From assembly GCF_014356525.2 (NCBI RefSeq), contig NC_052518.1:102358767-102422766 (forward strand): a stretch of DNA of 64,000 nucleotides, read 5' to 3'. The position numbers were made by a program, and so were the translations under genes. How positions within the stretch are numbered: the first letter of the stretch is position 1; each line of letters starts with the position of its first letter. The notes under the pieces were generated by a model. The model saw only the letters and a program-made list of their open reading frames with translations, searched no databases and had not been told where the DNA came from. The DNA is from Nilaparvata lugens (taxonomy: Eukaryota > Arthropoda > Insecta > Hemiptera > Delphacidae). Positions 22,001 to 31,289 of the stretch are shown here, piece after piece.

Positions 22001-23097
22001 AGATTATCATCGTTCAAGGTATTATAACTGAGATTGATATTCCATATCTTTGAATTCATAAACCAATAATTCAAAATTTCCAAGGTTTCAGTATTCATAC
22101 AGCTAACGCTGAGGTCAAGATGAATAAGTTCAATGTCTTTAAGGTTCTTTGCCAAAATTGAAAAGCCCTCAGAGCGAAATTTATTATCACTGAGATTTAT
22201 CGATTTTATGTTTTTCTCCAACAAAACAGGTGCTAATGCTTCAATTCCCTTATCGCCTATAGCATTTTTACTGAGGTTGATTTTGTTAATTTTACTACTT
22301 CTCAAAAGAGAAGCCAGATACTCCATATGACTATTATTCAATTTATTGTCACTCAAATCCAAATCATTCAATTTCGTATTCAACAAGCCTGATTCAAGAA
22401 TCGTGAAGCTCGTTTGAAGAGGGTTGCAATCTAAGGAAGCTGGATCCTTCTTGAAAACACGGGAACATTTAAGCTTAGGCCCTATATTATTACCTTTCAA
22501 TGAAAGGGAAGTAATATTTGAGTTTTTCACACGTTTAGCAATATTGATAAGCGAATTCGAATCAAGTTTATTTACACTCAGATCGAGAGACGTAACCTCA
22601 GAGTGACCAAGTACTTGGGTAAAGTATTTCAAGCCATCAGTGAAAAAGCTGACAGAATCAGGTTCTGCTGAACTTTCCACCGATATAGAACGTTTTTTAT
22701 GGGATTCTATAGATTTAATCATGTAGTTTCTAATATTATCATACATGTGAACGGAGCCTCTGATATCACTAAATGAGCATGACTGATCTGTATCAACACA
22801 AAACAACTCATCAGCTATCACCTCACTCTCTTCATAAGAAATCTCTATGTTCTCATGATCATATGGTTTACTTGTTTCAGGTTGTGGATTGGAAGGTGCA
22901 GGAGAAGTACTCACAGGCGGACACTTATCATCATTATCATGATGCGATTCTGTATGTATTTCCACAACTTCTTGTTCAGTTGCAATCAATTCAACCTCAT
23001 TGCTATCAGAGTCTACTAAATTTATTATATCTCTATCAGCACGAAAAAGCTCATAGGCGATGACCTCACAGTCGGGATAACTAACCTCCAAGTCCAA
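19069..23097 (-). CDS. LRR-bearing part of the giant protein, intact frame
   Basis: This 1,342-codon frame contains all the leucine-rich repeats and the C-terminus. Its first codon at 23097 is TTG, not ATG. The same frame stays open upstream through Asp-Asn-Ser-Ala-Gln-Leu-Gly and the whole 54-bp repeat array as far as about 24050, so it is not an independent gene start. The LRR block shows Leu-x-Leu-x-x-Asn consensus strands, for example VTSLDLSGNRI and ISSLNLSNNSI, in nearly continuous succession. A short interruption (about 110 residues without clear repeats) comes before the last four or five repeats. Confidence 0.85.
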   Translation of the reverse strand: MDLEVSYPDCEVIAYELFRADRDIINLVDSDSNEVELIATEQEVVEIHTESHHDNDDKCPPVSTSPAPSNPQPETSKPYDHENIEISYEESEVIADELFCVDTDQSCSFSDIRGSVHMYDNIRNYMIKSIESHKKRSISVESSAEPDSVSFFTDGLKYFTQVLGHSEVTSLDLSVNKLDSNSLINIAKRVKNSNITSLSLKGNNIGPKLKCSRVFKKDPASLDCNPLQTSFTILESGLLNTKLNDLDLSDNKLNNSHMEYLASLLRSSKINKINLSKNAIGDKGIEALAPVLLEKNIKSINLSDNKFRSEGFSILAKNLKDIELIHLDLSVSCMNTETLEILNYWFMNSKIWNINLSYNTLNDDNLSYIAPIFLSIYLYSIDLTCTDLTFKSIQFLRPYLVKTFASELIFSDNFIGNEGAAFIANIISKKSHVVSTLDLSSNHINCLENFTPFLIDSHINVLNLSGNELGLDSIILLSTVLQDTQITSLGLAETGIDCECLNVLASCLVDSNVRILNLASNKFRYDGMEYLVSCLKQSEITSLDISKNNLTSQSLYLLASCLVDTNLNVLDLNCNKLDSRSIARFSTALQYCRITTIDLSNTFPNYETLELFLPCIRYTMISSLNLSNNSIRCNNLKNLLRMLLRSKVTSLDLSGNRICCNLFYLGSILNLTRLTSINLSNNTFVEGNPNNVFRNFNINDTSIDLSKKNLCSISIYQLVHVLKQSKIRILNLSYNNIDCEDMQILSQSFLGTELSSLDVSNCSLKSEGIQYLSKVLNQTQISKLNLANNDISLEGLKYLIEGLKGSKVSKLNISGKSLQCDDIVYLSENLNNTEILELDVRGARINRKQALQLCESSRRCKNAMTVVTDFEDDGFSHRINMFGYPECCIEINEPPLNADVANLINKAYSHDGPMRIIFDNFHSSIKVLDNAFNGIRINEIELARTNLSKDFAPIFAKSEVGQWNGHCDLENIRWESPPRDDNEYRLTGFHNFPLVCVPKRSVISLHLQNFKTNHLLDLKSALAGSRIRCIDLSKCMYPLQFEYEMRALGDALNNSPVTSLDISNNLIGESLSSLTEILPRTQINSINLEGNNIGCEELEEIKQVVDRTRLCWLSLGGNALSLAENVASTPYYILPRDNTPPEIEMRFMFSQLVSFNTCSDKFEFSLPPEDSFCSRMIHYPHLMQMLRMVPNSQYHVYDNMYMKYKRHDLSLLNEICLFISDMTSRFISFIEKELPQIMQVFSLVTILELVEECDRLEFADIVENLLLHRVLYYVDENTEILHPFIYKMLNKYSLPLYREDMEPNKKQIIIDYYKQHPEIEGVDEAIEMFDSLEPPCKMQKLD

Positions 23098-24635
23098 TGG
23101 TTCACCGAATCCGAGTTGTGCACTGTTATCAGTTTGTTCACTGATTCCACGATGCGAACTTGTTCTAGATTGAGAACTGGTTCCAGGTTGTGGACTAGCT
23201 CCACGATGTTGTCTTGTTCTAAATTGTGAACTGGTTCCAGGTTGTGGACTACTTTCACGATGTTGTCTTGTTCTAAATTGTGAACTGGTTCCAGGTTGTG
23301 GAATAGTTTCACGATGTGCACTTGTTCTAAATTGTGAACTGGTTCCAGGTTGTGGACTAGTTCCACGTTGTGTACTTGTTCCGAATTGCGAACTGGTTCC
23401 AGGTTGTCGACTAGTTCCACGTTGTGCACTTATTATAAATTGTGAACTGGTTCCAGGTTGTGGACTAGTTCCACGATGTACACTTGTTCCAAATTGTGAA
23501 CTGGTTCCAGGTTGTGGACTAGTTCCACGTTGTGCACTTGTTCCGAATTGTGAACTGGTTCCAGGTTGTGGACTAGTTCCACAATGTTCACTTGTTCTAA
23601 ATTGTGAACTGGTTCCAGGTTGTGGACTAGTTCCACGATGTTCACTTGTTCTAAATTGTGAACTGGTTCCAGGTTGTGGACTAGTTCCACGATGTTCACT
23701 TGTTCCAAATTGTGAACTGGTTCCAGGTTGTGGACTAGTTCCACGATGTTCACTTGTTCTAAATTGTGAACTGGTTCCAGGTTGTGGACTAGTTCCACGA
23801 TGTTCACTTGTTCCAAATTGTGAACTGGTTCCAGGTTGTGGACTAGTTCCACGATGTTCACTTGTTCCAGAATGTGAACTGGTTCCAGGTTGTGGACTAG
23901 TTCCACGATGTTCACTTGTTCTAAATTGTGAACTGGTTCCAGGTTGTGGACTAGTTCCACGATGTTCACTTGTTCCAAATTGAGAACTGGTTCCAGGTTG
24001 TGGACTAGTTCCACGATGTTCACTTGTTCTAAATTGTGAACTGGTTCCAGGTGTGGACTAGTTCCACGATGTTCACTTGTTCCAAATTGTGAACTGGTTC
24101 CAGGCTGTGGACTAGTTTCATATTGAGTACTTTTTCTATGATGTTCTCTGGTTTTGGGTTGTGCGGTGGTTTCAGGATGTGGATCAATTCCACGTTGTGA
24201 ACGTTTTCTTATATGTTTTCCCGTTTTAAGTCGTTTACTGGATCTAGGATGTGGACGAGTTCCACATTTTGTACTGGATGGTTCAGGAAATCTACTCTCC
24301 AAAGGTACCTCAGACAAATACACTTCATTATAATCATGATCCCAGTCAGAGTCAGTTACAGACTCATCCACGTCATAGTTATAAGAATCTAATACATTCC
24401 CTAAGAAATAAGTTTCTCTTATGATTTTCGCTATTTGTTTTGTGCCGGGTAATTTTCGAGGCTCATTACTAATTACCAAACAATTGAAGAAAGTACGTTT
24501 TTGTAAGAAGTTGTCACCTTCGGCTGTTGACCCGCTGATTCGGAATGGGTTATTGAGTAAAGTTCGTACCATGGTGTCATGTTCCACGCCACTTCTGAAT
24601 GGGTTATTCTCCCCATTTTCGTCGTAGTAAGCCAT
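19069..24635 (-). CDS. Giant LRR protein with N-terminal 18-residue repeats (one frameshift)
   Basis: Read from ATG at 24635, the gene would be about 1,855 codons in one exon if one base missing near 24050 were present. The first 165 or so residues are unique and contain a doubled NNPFR-Ser-Gly motif. About 18 copies of an 18-residue unit such as GTSPQPGTSSQFGTSEHR follow to residue 500 or so. Two related acidic segments come next (SYPDCEVIAYELF and SYEESEVIADELF). Then come about 30 leucine-rich repeats of roughly 27 residues (LTSLDLSxNxI type, as in ribonuclease inhibitor/NLR proteins). A helical C-terminus ends in a basic CKMQKLD. No signal peptide, membrane segment or NACHT ATPase is visible, so a cytosolic or nuclear binding scaffold is likely. 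An in-frame TGA precedes the ATG, and a strong splice acceptor ends at 24670. The family is not recognised. Confidence 0.75.
23130..24130. repeat. 54-bp coding minisatellite, about 18 units
   Basis: Units are keyed on ggttccaggttgtggacta at 54-bp steps. In the frame shared with the LRR region they encode Gly-Thr-Ser-Pro-Gln-Pro-Gly-Thr-Ser-Ser-Gln-Phe-type units. In the shifted frame they encode Val-His-Asn-Leu-Glu units and are also mostly open, which explains two misleading ORFs (24635-23433 and 23429-23025). Middle units are most alike; edge units (23190-23400, 24110-24180) are diverged. One unit near 24050 lacks one T (ccaggtgtgg instead of ccaggttgtgg). Confidence 0.9.
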
Positions 24636-24663
24636 TTCATCCAGTGACGTTCTTCTTCACTGT

Positions 24664-24690
24664 CTCAATCTGCAAGAAAAAAGTAGTCAC
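24664..24690 (-). other. Splice acceptor upstream of the giant LRR ATG
   Basis: On the minus strand a pyrimidine-rich tract ends in ttttttcttgcag, with the exon starting at 24669, about 34 bases before the ATG. It implies at least one spliced 5' untranslated exon further upstream, i.e. at higher coordinates. Confidence 0.6.
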
Positions 24691-25365
24691 AGCATTACTT
24701 ACAAAAAGATGTTCTACTTAGAAGAGTGTGAAACTTTCTTGAATACTCTCTCCGTTCAATACTCAATATTGATATAAGATAAAAGGAGAATACAATATTT
24801 TGATTATTTTTTCAACTTTGGTCTGACTGACATGAAACTCAATACGGTACATAAAAAATGTTCAAGATAACTGCACGAGGCCAATAGGTCACAGAACTAC
24901 TACTTTCCTTTCAGGTAATTCTAAATACAAGTTTCGTATTATGTAATGAAGTAATCCACTGCTGATGCAATAGGCTTCCTTATAACAGCAGCTGTTACAA
25001 CATTATTCAGATTAACCATACATTTATAATCCACAAAAGAATAAGCTAAAGGCCTATATTAGAATATTAAAAAGTTTTTTGCAAAACTAATGACAGTCAC
25101 TGTAGACGTTATAATGATTAAATCACATTCAGTTTGAACCGAAATTCATGTTAGAAACCTTGTAGATGCAGGTTTTGTGTGTGATGAAGAGAAACTCTGA
25201 ATCGATTAGGAAATTGTGGCTTAATAGCGGCTTTGTTTTAGAACTGCTTGAGAAATGTTTGTTTCAAACATCAAACATCGCAGTTTTCAAACATGAAACG
25301 TGAAAAGCTAGTGATGCTATTTTGCATTGCACAGGCAACCTCGTTTTATATTATCTAGTTCATAC
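24690..25365. other. Presumed 5' intron sequence of the giant LRR gene
   Basis: AT-rich, with no other gene or repeat recognised. Confidence 0.35.
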
Positions 25366-25370
25366 AGATA

Positions 25371-26281
25371 CAGAGTGGATGGAAAGTCCGAGAACGGCTT
25401 AATATCTCATACACAAAGGTAATTTGATGGTGGGTGTGATTGGGGATCCTTCTCAAATTGAAAATACTACTTCACTATGACTTCAAAAATCTGGTCCGCC
25501 ATCTTGGATCCGCCATATTGAATGCAACTTTATTTTCTTAAATGGGAAGGTTGTCATGCAATACATGATTTCGATACGAAATTTCAAGAAAAAATGAATG
25601 GTGAAGACCGCACATCGATATCTCAACCCGTTCAGAATATATTCACATTATTAATCAAAACAATGTATTTCATTTCTGATAAGCATGATATTGATCAATA
25701 GTGTGAATATCTTCTGAACAGTTTGAGATATCGATATGCGGTTTCCGCCATTCATTTTTTCTTGAAATTTCGTATCGAAATCATGTATCGCATGACCACC
25801 TTCCTATTTAAAAAAATAAAGTTGCATTCAATATGGCGGATCCAAGATGGCGGACCAGATTTTTAAAGTCATAGTAAAGTAGTATTTTCAATTTGAGAGG
25901 GATCACCATTCACACCCACCATGGAATCTTAATATTTTATGAGATAATAAGCAGTTCTCATACTTTTTTCTCTCCTTTCTGCTTTGAATAGTATTGATTA
26001 ATAATGTGAATATCTTATGAACGGTTTGAGATATCGATGTGCGGTTTCCACCATTCATTTTTTCTTGAAATTTCATATCGAAATCATGTATTTCATGACC
26101 ACCTTCCTATTTAAAAAAATAAGTTGCATTCAATATGGCGGATCCAAGATGGCGGTCCAGATTTTTGAAGTCAAAGTAAAGTAGTATTTTCAATTTAAAG
26201 TAGGATCCCCAATCTCACCCACCGTCAAATAACCTTTGTGTATGAGATATTAAGCCGTTCTCGGACTTTTCACCCATTCTG
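25371..26281. mobile_element. Foldback element, family 3, long copy
   Basis: Ends are cagagtggatggaaagtccg and the inverse of a similar sequence (acttttcacccattctg). A left arm (25371-25660) is followed by an inverted arm (25680-25975) and then a second inverted arm (25990-26281). The transcript could therefore fold into alternative long hairpins. Arm landmarks are ggcttaatatctcatacac, catcttggatccgccatatt and gaaatttcaagaaaaaatga. A 135-bp relative at 44848-44982 keeps only the outer ends. Confidence 0.8.
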
Positions 26282-26295
26282 TATATTCAATATAT

Positions 26296-26400
26296 CAAAT
26301 CAAATCAAATCAAACTGTTTATTCCTCAAAAACAAAAACACAATACATGTTATAGCAGCAATAAAACTCAAAATATACACAGAATTATAACATGACTATG
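26296..26400 (-). mobile_element. Candidate LINE/SINE 3' tail
   Basis: On the minus strand, gaggaataaacagtttgat is followed by (TTTGA)n repeats, visible as caaatcaaatcaaatcaaa on the plus strand. This is typical of a non-LTR 3' terminus with a short tandem tail. The extent is uncertain. Confidence 0.4.
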
Positions 26401-26829
26401 AGCCTAGTAGCCTATGTTGATATTATAATGTATATAAAATAAAATTTCTAAAAATACATGACCATGATTAACAAAACTGTGACTGTTAAATTTATATAGA
26501 AGAGCATAATAATTAAAATAATTATAAGTGACAACTGAAACTTTGAAATGTGCTTATCGTAATTTTTTTGTATTATTTGATCAGCCAAATAACAGGAGAA
26601 ATAAAAATGTAAACACCTATGATAATATTCTCTGTGAAGGAATATGAATTTAGAATTTGTATACAGATCCTTGAGTCCTGATAACATTTTGCTTTTCCTT
26701 TCGTGATTGCTACTCCTACTGGTATGTCAAGTAATATTTTTGCCAGTAGTTTTTCCACCATGTGCTGTATCAAGTGTTATGAAGGTTAAGCAATAAATAT
26801 TTTATTTACTTTGTATAATATTTTAAGAA

Positions 26830-28018
26830 GATGTATTTGCATTGCATATTGTTATAGTATTTTTTCTTCGTGAAAATAAATATGGATTGAATTGAGATGG
26901 ACTTACTGATTTCAACGGTGATCCAAATTCTTCTCTAGAACTCGGCACAAGTTATTGACTACAGCTGGTTCTAGATTGGCAGAATCCACACCACACTGAT
27001 GAAGTTGTGGCACTTATGTATCAAAAGAAGCCACTTACTCCAGCCACATCCTTGGTCTCTGCAGTAGCCTGCAAGAAAACAGTTACAGAAAACGTTGGGC
27101 TAATGATAACATTAGAAAGAATAGATGTTAATATTAAATTTTTATGAAGGATTATTCGTCTCACTGCTCTACTCTCATGATTTTCGATGAGTAGATTGTA
27201 ATAATTAACGGAAATTGAGATTCTGATGAGATTAAGTATATTTATTGATTTACAGAGCATTGATTCTGGAGAATTGGATTATTATAGATAATTTTTTGGG
27301 CTTTTTCAAGCTCACACTCATCTTCACGCATCTTACTAAAAAATGTTTTCCTCCACCTACTGGTTGAAGTACTTACTTTACTTCCTGAAACATAATACCA
27401 AAGAGTCACTTTTTTGCTCTTGGTAGTAAAAAACAGAAGAACACCCCAGGGAGGAAAAGTGACTCCATTTAAATAACATGGGAAGCATCTCTATTTTAAA
27501 AACTTACATTGTAATAGGTAAGAAGGTCTAAGCTCAGATGAGGAAGCATATAGAGTAGTCAGTCATTGAGCCAACTAAATTCAATACCTCAACCAGATTT
27601 TATCAACATATGAAATATATGTTTGTATGCTAAAATTATTACAAACTTTATATCACTATACTAAAAAAATGTACAAATATTTTTTATATTCCATGCTATT
27701 CAGAATACCAGTCAACGAATATTCCTTATTAACTAATTAAATTTGAAACGGGAACTTCATCATAGCTGTAGTTGTGGCGGCCATTGTTGTTACAACTTTT
27801 GCCGACAGATAGCGCTGTGATTACAAGCCAGCTGTTTCTGTTTACTTTTTAGATTATGTTGTAACACATTGTTTGGTACGTTTTTAAAAATTATTTTATT
27901 TGCAGTTTTTATAAAAATGTGGGTGGAGGAAAAATGTTGTGTATATCACGAGTGGAAAATGCTTTTTCTCCCCCAGGAAATGTGTTGCCTCAAACTTTTC
28001 CCTCAGGGAGAAAAAACA
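26830..28018 (+). repeat. 1.2-kb direct duplication, left copy
   Basis: Nearly identical, in the same orientation, to 36471-37671. Both run from tatttgcattgcatactgtt to ttttccctcagggagaaaaa. The left copy is followed almost at once by the BEL/Pao retrotransposon. The shared block contains the candidate minus-strand exon described separately, plus hairpins at 27411-27472 and 27945-28042 of which the second is shared only as far as 28018. Confidence 0.9.
26907..27068 (-). other. Candidate upstream exon, copy 1
   Basis: On the minus strand an acceptor ctgttttcttgcag precedes 27068. A GTAAGT donor occurs after only 30 bases (exon 27039-27068) and a second GTAAGT after 162 bases (26907). The 30-base form reads Ala-Thr-Ala-Glu-Thr-Lys-Asp-Val-Ala-Gly. 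The longer form has stops in all frames. The strand and position suit a 5' untranslated exon of the giant LRR gene. No transcript evidence is available here. Confidence 0.4.
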
Positions 28019-28097
28019 GCACTTTTCACTCTAGCTATACAAATAACTATTATATTACATCTATATAAAATTGTAAGTGGAAGTGAATAAAAACTCT

Positions 28098-28858
28098 TGT
28101 TAGATTTCATCTGCCATCCATTCTTCACTTAAGCTTCTTTGTAGTAGTCGCGCTGGCAGTGTTTGAATCTTGGCGCGCTTCCGCTGCCAACTTTACTTTA
28201 ATTTGCTGACTTGTCGGTTGCTCTTGTTTTTCGTCATTCTTTCCTCATTTATAGCTTTAGAATACATGCATATTTTTTAAAGATTTTCGTCGATTGTCCT
28301 AATTATGTTGTTTTCAGGTCTAAACTTTTTAAGCTTGTTTTTTTTGGTTCTGCGTCATACAACACAGCTTTACCCCCTGCTTCGTCTCGTATACGTCGTT
28401 CGTTTCTTCACTCCAACTCGCTTTTGTCCAGAGATTATGTAGCTCTGCATTCTTCAAGTTTTGAAACCGTTCTTTTGCACTCAATCTCAATTTTCAGATC
28501 ACTTTTCAAATGTTATAAAGTGTCTACAATCAAGTCAACAATCAATCTTGAGTTTTAAACTTCGAAGTCTCAAATTCTCATAACTTTCAATTCAGTGCAT
28601 TGCAACCACACGTTTTCATGTCTACGGCACTTTGAAGCTGCTAATCTTACATTGAGCTAAGTATTTTGTATTAATTTACCTTTTCTTTTACATATACGTA
28701 CTATCTACTGTTTTTGATTTTCGAAATAGTTAACCTAAAAATCAGATTTTATTGACCATTTATTCATTAGGCCATTTTCATTGTCATTTTGAAATTTAGC
28801 AACTTGTTTCACATTGCCATTCACTGGCTCAAACCTGAATTATCATGTATTTTGTATA
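28098..28858 (+). repeat. BEL/Pao 5' LTR, truncated
   Basis: Matches 32589-33716 but lacks about 374 bp present at 33113-33486 of the right copy. It stops at tatcatgtattttgta, where pol sequence begins. The junction shows that one deletion removed the rest of the LTR, gag and the protease active site. Confidence 0.75.
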
Positions 28859-28879
28859 TTTTGTGTCACAGTCAAATCT

Positions 28880-29220
28880 GTCAATCAAAATTGGGCTGCT
28901 GCTATCAACTGTCTTGTAGTCAGCAAAATAGCATTAAGTCTACCTCCATATGATTTGGATATTGGTAAATTTAACATCCCTACTGAACTTACATTAGCTG
29001 ATCCACACTTCCATCAGTCTAAAGGGATAGATTTGTAATTAGGAGCATCAGTGTTTGCCGAAATCATGACTTGTGGCCAACTCACTTTGGATCCCTCATT
29101 AACCATTCTTCAAAACACCCGGTTGGGTTGAATTGTTTTTGGTGCATTTCAACTTCCATTACCTGTCCCTCGTTCTAATCATGTCAATTACAACTTTATT
29201 TCTAGTAGTGAGATTTCCAA
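28880..29220 (+). pseudogene. BEL/Pao aspartic protease C-terminal part
   Basis: The frame from about 28880 reads INCLVVSKIALSLPPYDL, then LADPHFHQSKGIDL. After a TAA at 29036 it continues as Leu-Gly-Ala-Ser-Val-Phe-Ala-Glu. Past another stop near 29130 it reads Ile-Val-Phe-Gly. This is the segment after the active site in Pao proteases (DUF1758-like), where Ala-Asp-Pro-x-Phe and Asp-x-Leu-Leu-Gly are conserved. The catalytic Asp-Ser/Thr-Gly lies in the deleted part. Two nonsense changes confirm decay. Confidence 0.75.
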
Positions 29221-29224
29221 CCAA

Positions 29225-30259
29225 TTGAAACAATTCTGGCAGATTGAAGAACTGTCTCAACCTGCTCCGCTCCTCCATCTCCTGAAACGGTCAGGGTTGA
29301 AAAGCATTATGTTGAAACCACTATTCGTGGTGATGATGGCCGATTTATTGTATCATTGCCCCAAAAAGACAATTTTTCTGATTTGGGTCAATCCCAATTT
29401 CAAGCCAAAAAAACGCTTCGATTCATTGGAAACCAAGCTTTCTAAGAATCCTGAATTGAAATCTCAGTACACTGTATTCATGCAGGAATATCAAGAGTTA
29501 GGACACATGAGTTCTGTTGACCCTCCTGCTCCCAGTGAGAAGACTTACTACATTCCGCATCATGCAGTATTCAAGCCCGATTCTACCACCACTAAATTCC
29601 GCATAGTATTTGATGCCAGTGCAAAAACCAACACAGGTGTGTCATTAAATGAATTACTCTTTAAGGGTCCTAATGTTCAGCCAGACTTATTTGACATTGT
29701 ATTACGTTTTCGTATTCATAAAGTTGCTTTCACTGCAGACATTGCAAAAATGTATCGCCAAGTGCTCCTCAATCCCAGTGATAGAAATCTTCACAGAATA
29801 TTTTGGCGTAATGACCCATCCCTACCTCTACAAGAATTTTGTCTAAATACTGTCATCTATGGCACCGCTCCTGCCGCATTTTTGGCTACACATACATTGA
29901 ACAAGCTTGCAGAATTAGAAGCTGATCCCAATTCAGATGTCTTTCAATCTCTTCACAGGGATTTTTACGTGGATGACTGTATATCAGGAAGTGTCAATGT
30001 AGAACATGCTACATTTCTAGCTCATGAATTAATAGCACTTCTTCAAAAGGGTTGTTTTGAACTTCGTAAATTTTGTTCTTGTTCAACTGATCTAATCAAT
30101 TCTATCCCATCACACTTAATAGAATCTTCTGAAATTTCACCAGTCTCAAATGCCAACAGTGGCATTAGTAAGGCACTAGGCCTGTTTTGGAATTCCACTA
30201 CAGATGAATTATCAATCGACTCCAACGTCATTGAGGAATTGAAGAAAACCTCTCACTAA
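29225..30259 (+). pseudogene. BEL/Pao reverse transcriptase
   Basis: The frame contains YYIPHHAVFKPDSTTTKFRI, FDASAKTNTGVSLNELLFKG, the Thr-Ala-Asp-Ile motif A, and the Tyr-Val-Asp-Asp catalytic box at 29966-29977. These are features of Pao-type RT (RVT in BEL elements). The first 60 or so residues lie in a shifted frame relative to the protease, with a frameshift near 29400. The frame stops at 30259, after which RNase H continues in another frame. The catalytic aspartates are kept, yet the polyprotein as a whole is broken. Confidence 0.85.
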
Positions 30260-30269
30260 ATGAGAAATC

Positions 30270-31286
30270 TTATCAGTCATTGCAAGCATTTATGATCCAC
30301 TGGGGCTGGTCAATCCAGTTGTTGTTCTTCCCAAAATCCTGCTGCAAAAGTTGTGGTTGTTGAAGTTGGATTGGGATGATAAGTTGCCTTCTGATATCCT
30401 AAATCAATGGTTAAGTACTTTTCGTCAGCTCCCTGACATCACAAAAATTTCAATTCCCTGTTGTGTATTATTTGCTAATGAAGCCACAATTATTGAATTG
30501 CATGGATTTTCAGACGCCAGTTCTGTGGCTTATGGAGCCTGTGACTACGTGCGATCGATCTCTAATGAAATTCAAACTAGGCTAATCTGTTCTAAATCTC
30601 GTGTAGCACCCTTGAAAATTTTGACTATTCCAAGATTGGAACTCCAAGCTGCATTGCTACTTGCACGTCTTATCAATCATGTTCTAGTAGCCTTTAAACA
30701 ATTCAATGTCATTATCAATAAGGTCTTTCTGTGGTCAGATTCCACTACAGTCTGTAGTTGGATCTGTGAGTTGCCTGAGCGCAAAGATATTTTTGTAGCT
30801 GTTCGTATTGCTGAAATTCAGGAGACAACTGCACAGTTCACTTGGAATCATGTGAGATCAAAGGATAATCCTGCAGATATCATTTCACGGGGCTCAGTTC
30901 CTTCAGAGCTCTGCAAAAGTAACCTATGGTGGCATGGGCCAGCCTGGTTGTCTGAGCCAAATTCACTCTGGGATTCCTTTTCCACAAACTTCATTGTCTC
31001 CACTAGCCTTAATGTATTTGCAAATAGTATATCTGATTCTATATTATCTAATCTGACTGGTCGCATTTCTAACCCCAATAAAGTGATTCGCGTTGTTGCA
31101 TATATTTTGCGCTTCATTCATAATTGCAACCACCCCAGTGATAAGCATTCTGGTGAGCTTTTGGTGTCCAAGATTCAGGATGGTGAAATCCAGCTTCTTA
31201 AAGCTATTCAAGAAGAGGCATTCATTTATGAGCTTCAGCGTTTGCATCAAAACTTGGAGTTGGATGCTAGGAGTATTTATACATAG
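30270..31286 (+). pseudogene. BEL/Pao RNase H region
   Basis: From about 30270 to the stop at 31286 the frame holds the connection domain (WLLKLDWDDKLP), then ELHGFSDASSVAYGACDYVR, PRLELQAALLLARLI, LWSDSTTVCSWI and RSKDNPADIISRG. These carry the Asp-Glu-Asp-Asp residues of RNase H. A typical BEL tail follows, leading into the integrase. The frame is interrupted between 31093 and 31290, where the protein passes to the frame of the next entry. Confidence 0.85.
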
Positions 31287-31289
31287 TGA

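Noticed and set aside
19361..22606. Several plus-strand ORFs of 60-90 residues
   Set aside because: They are opposite-strand shadows of the LRR gene.
23025..23429. Minus-strand ORF of Val-His-Asn-Leu-Glu repeats as a separate gene
   Set aside because: It is the shifted frame of the 54-bp array. The frame continuous with the LRR region is open over the same DNA.
26913..26995. Terminal coding exon ending Val-Leu-Glu-Lys-Asn-Leu-Asp-His-Arg
   Set aside because: It would need a 43-base intron with a poor acceptor. Kept only as part of a longer candidate untranslated exon.
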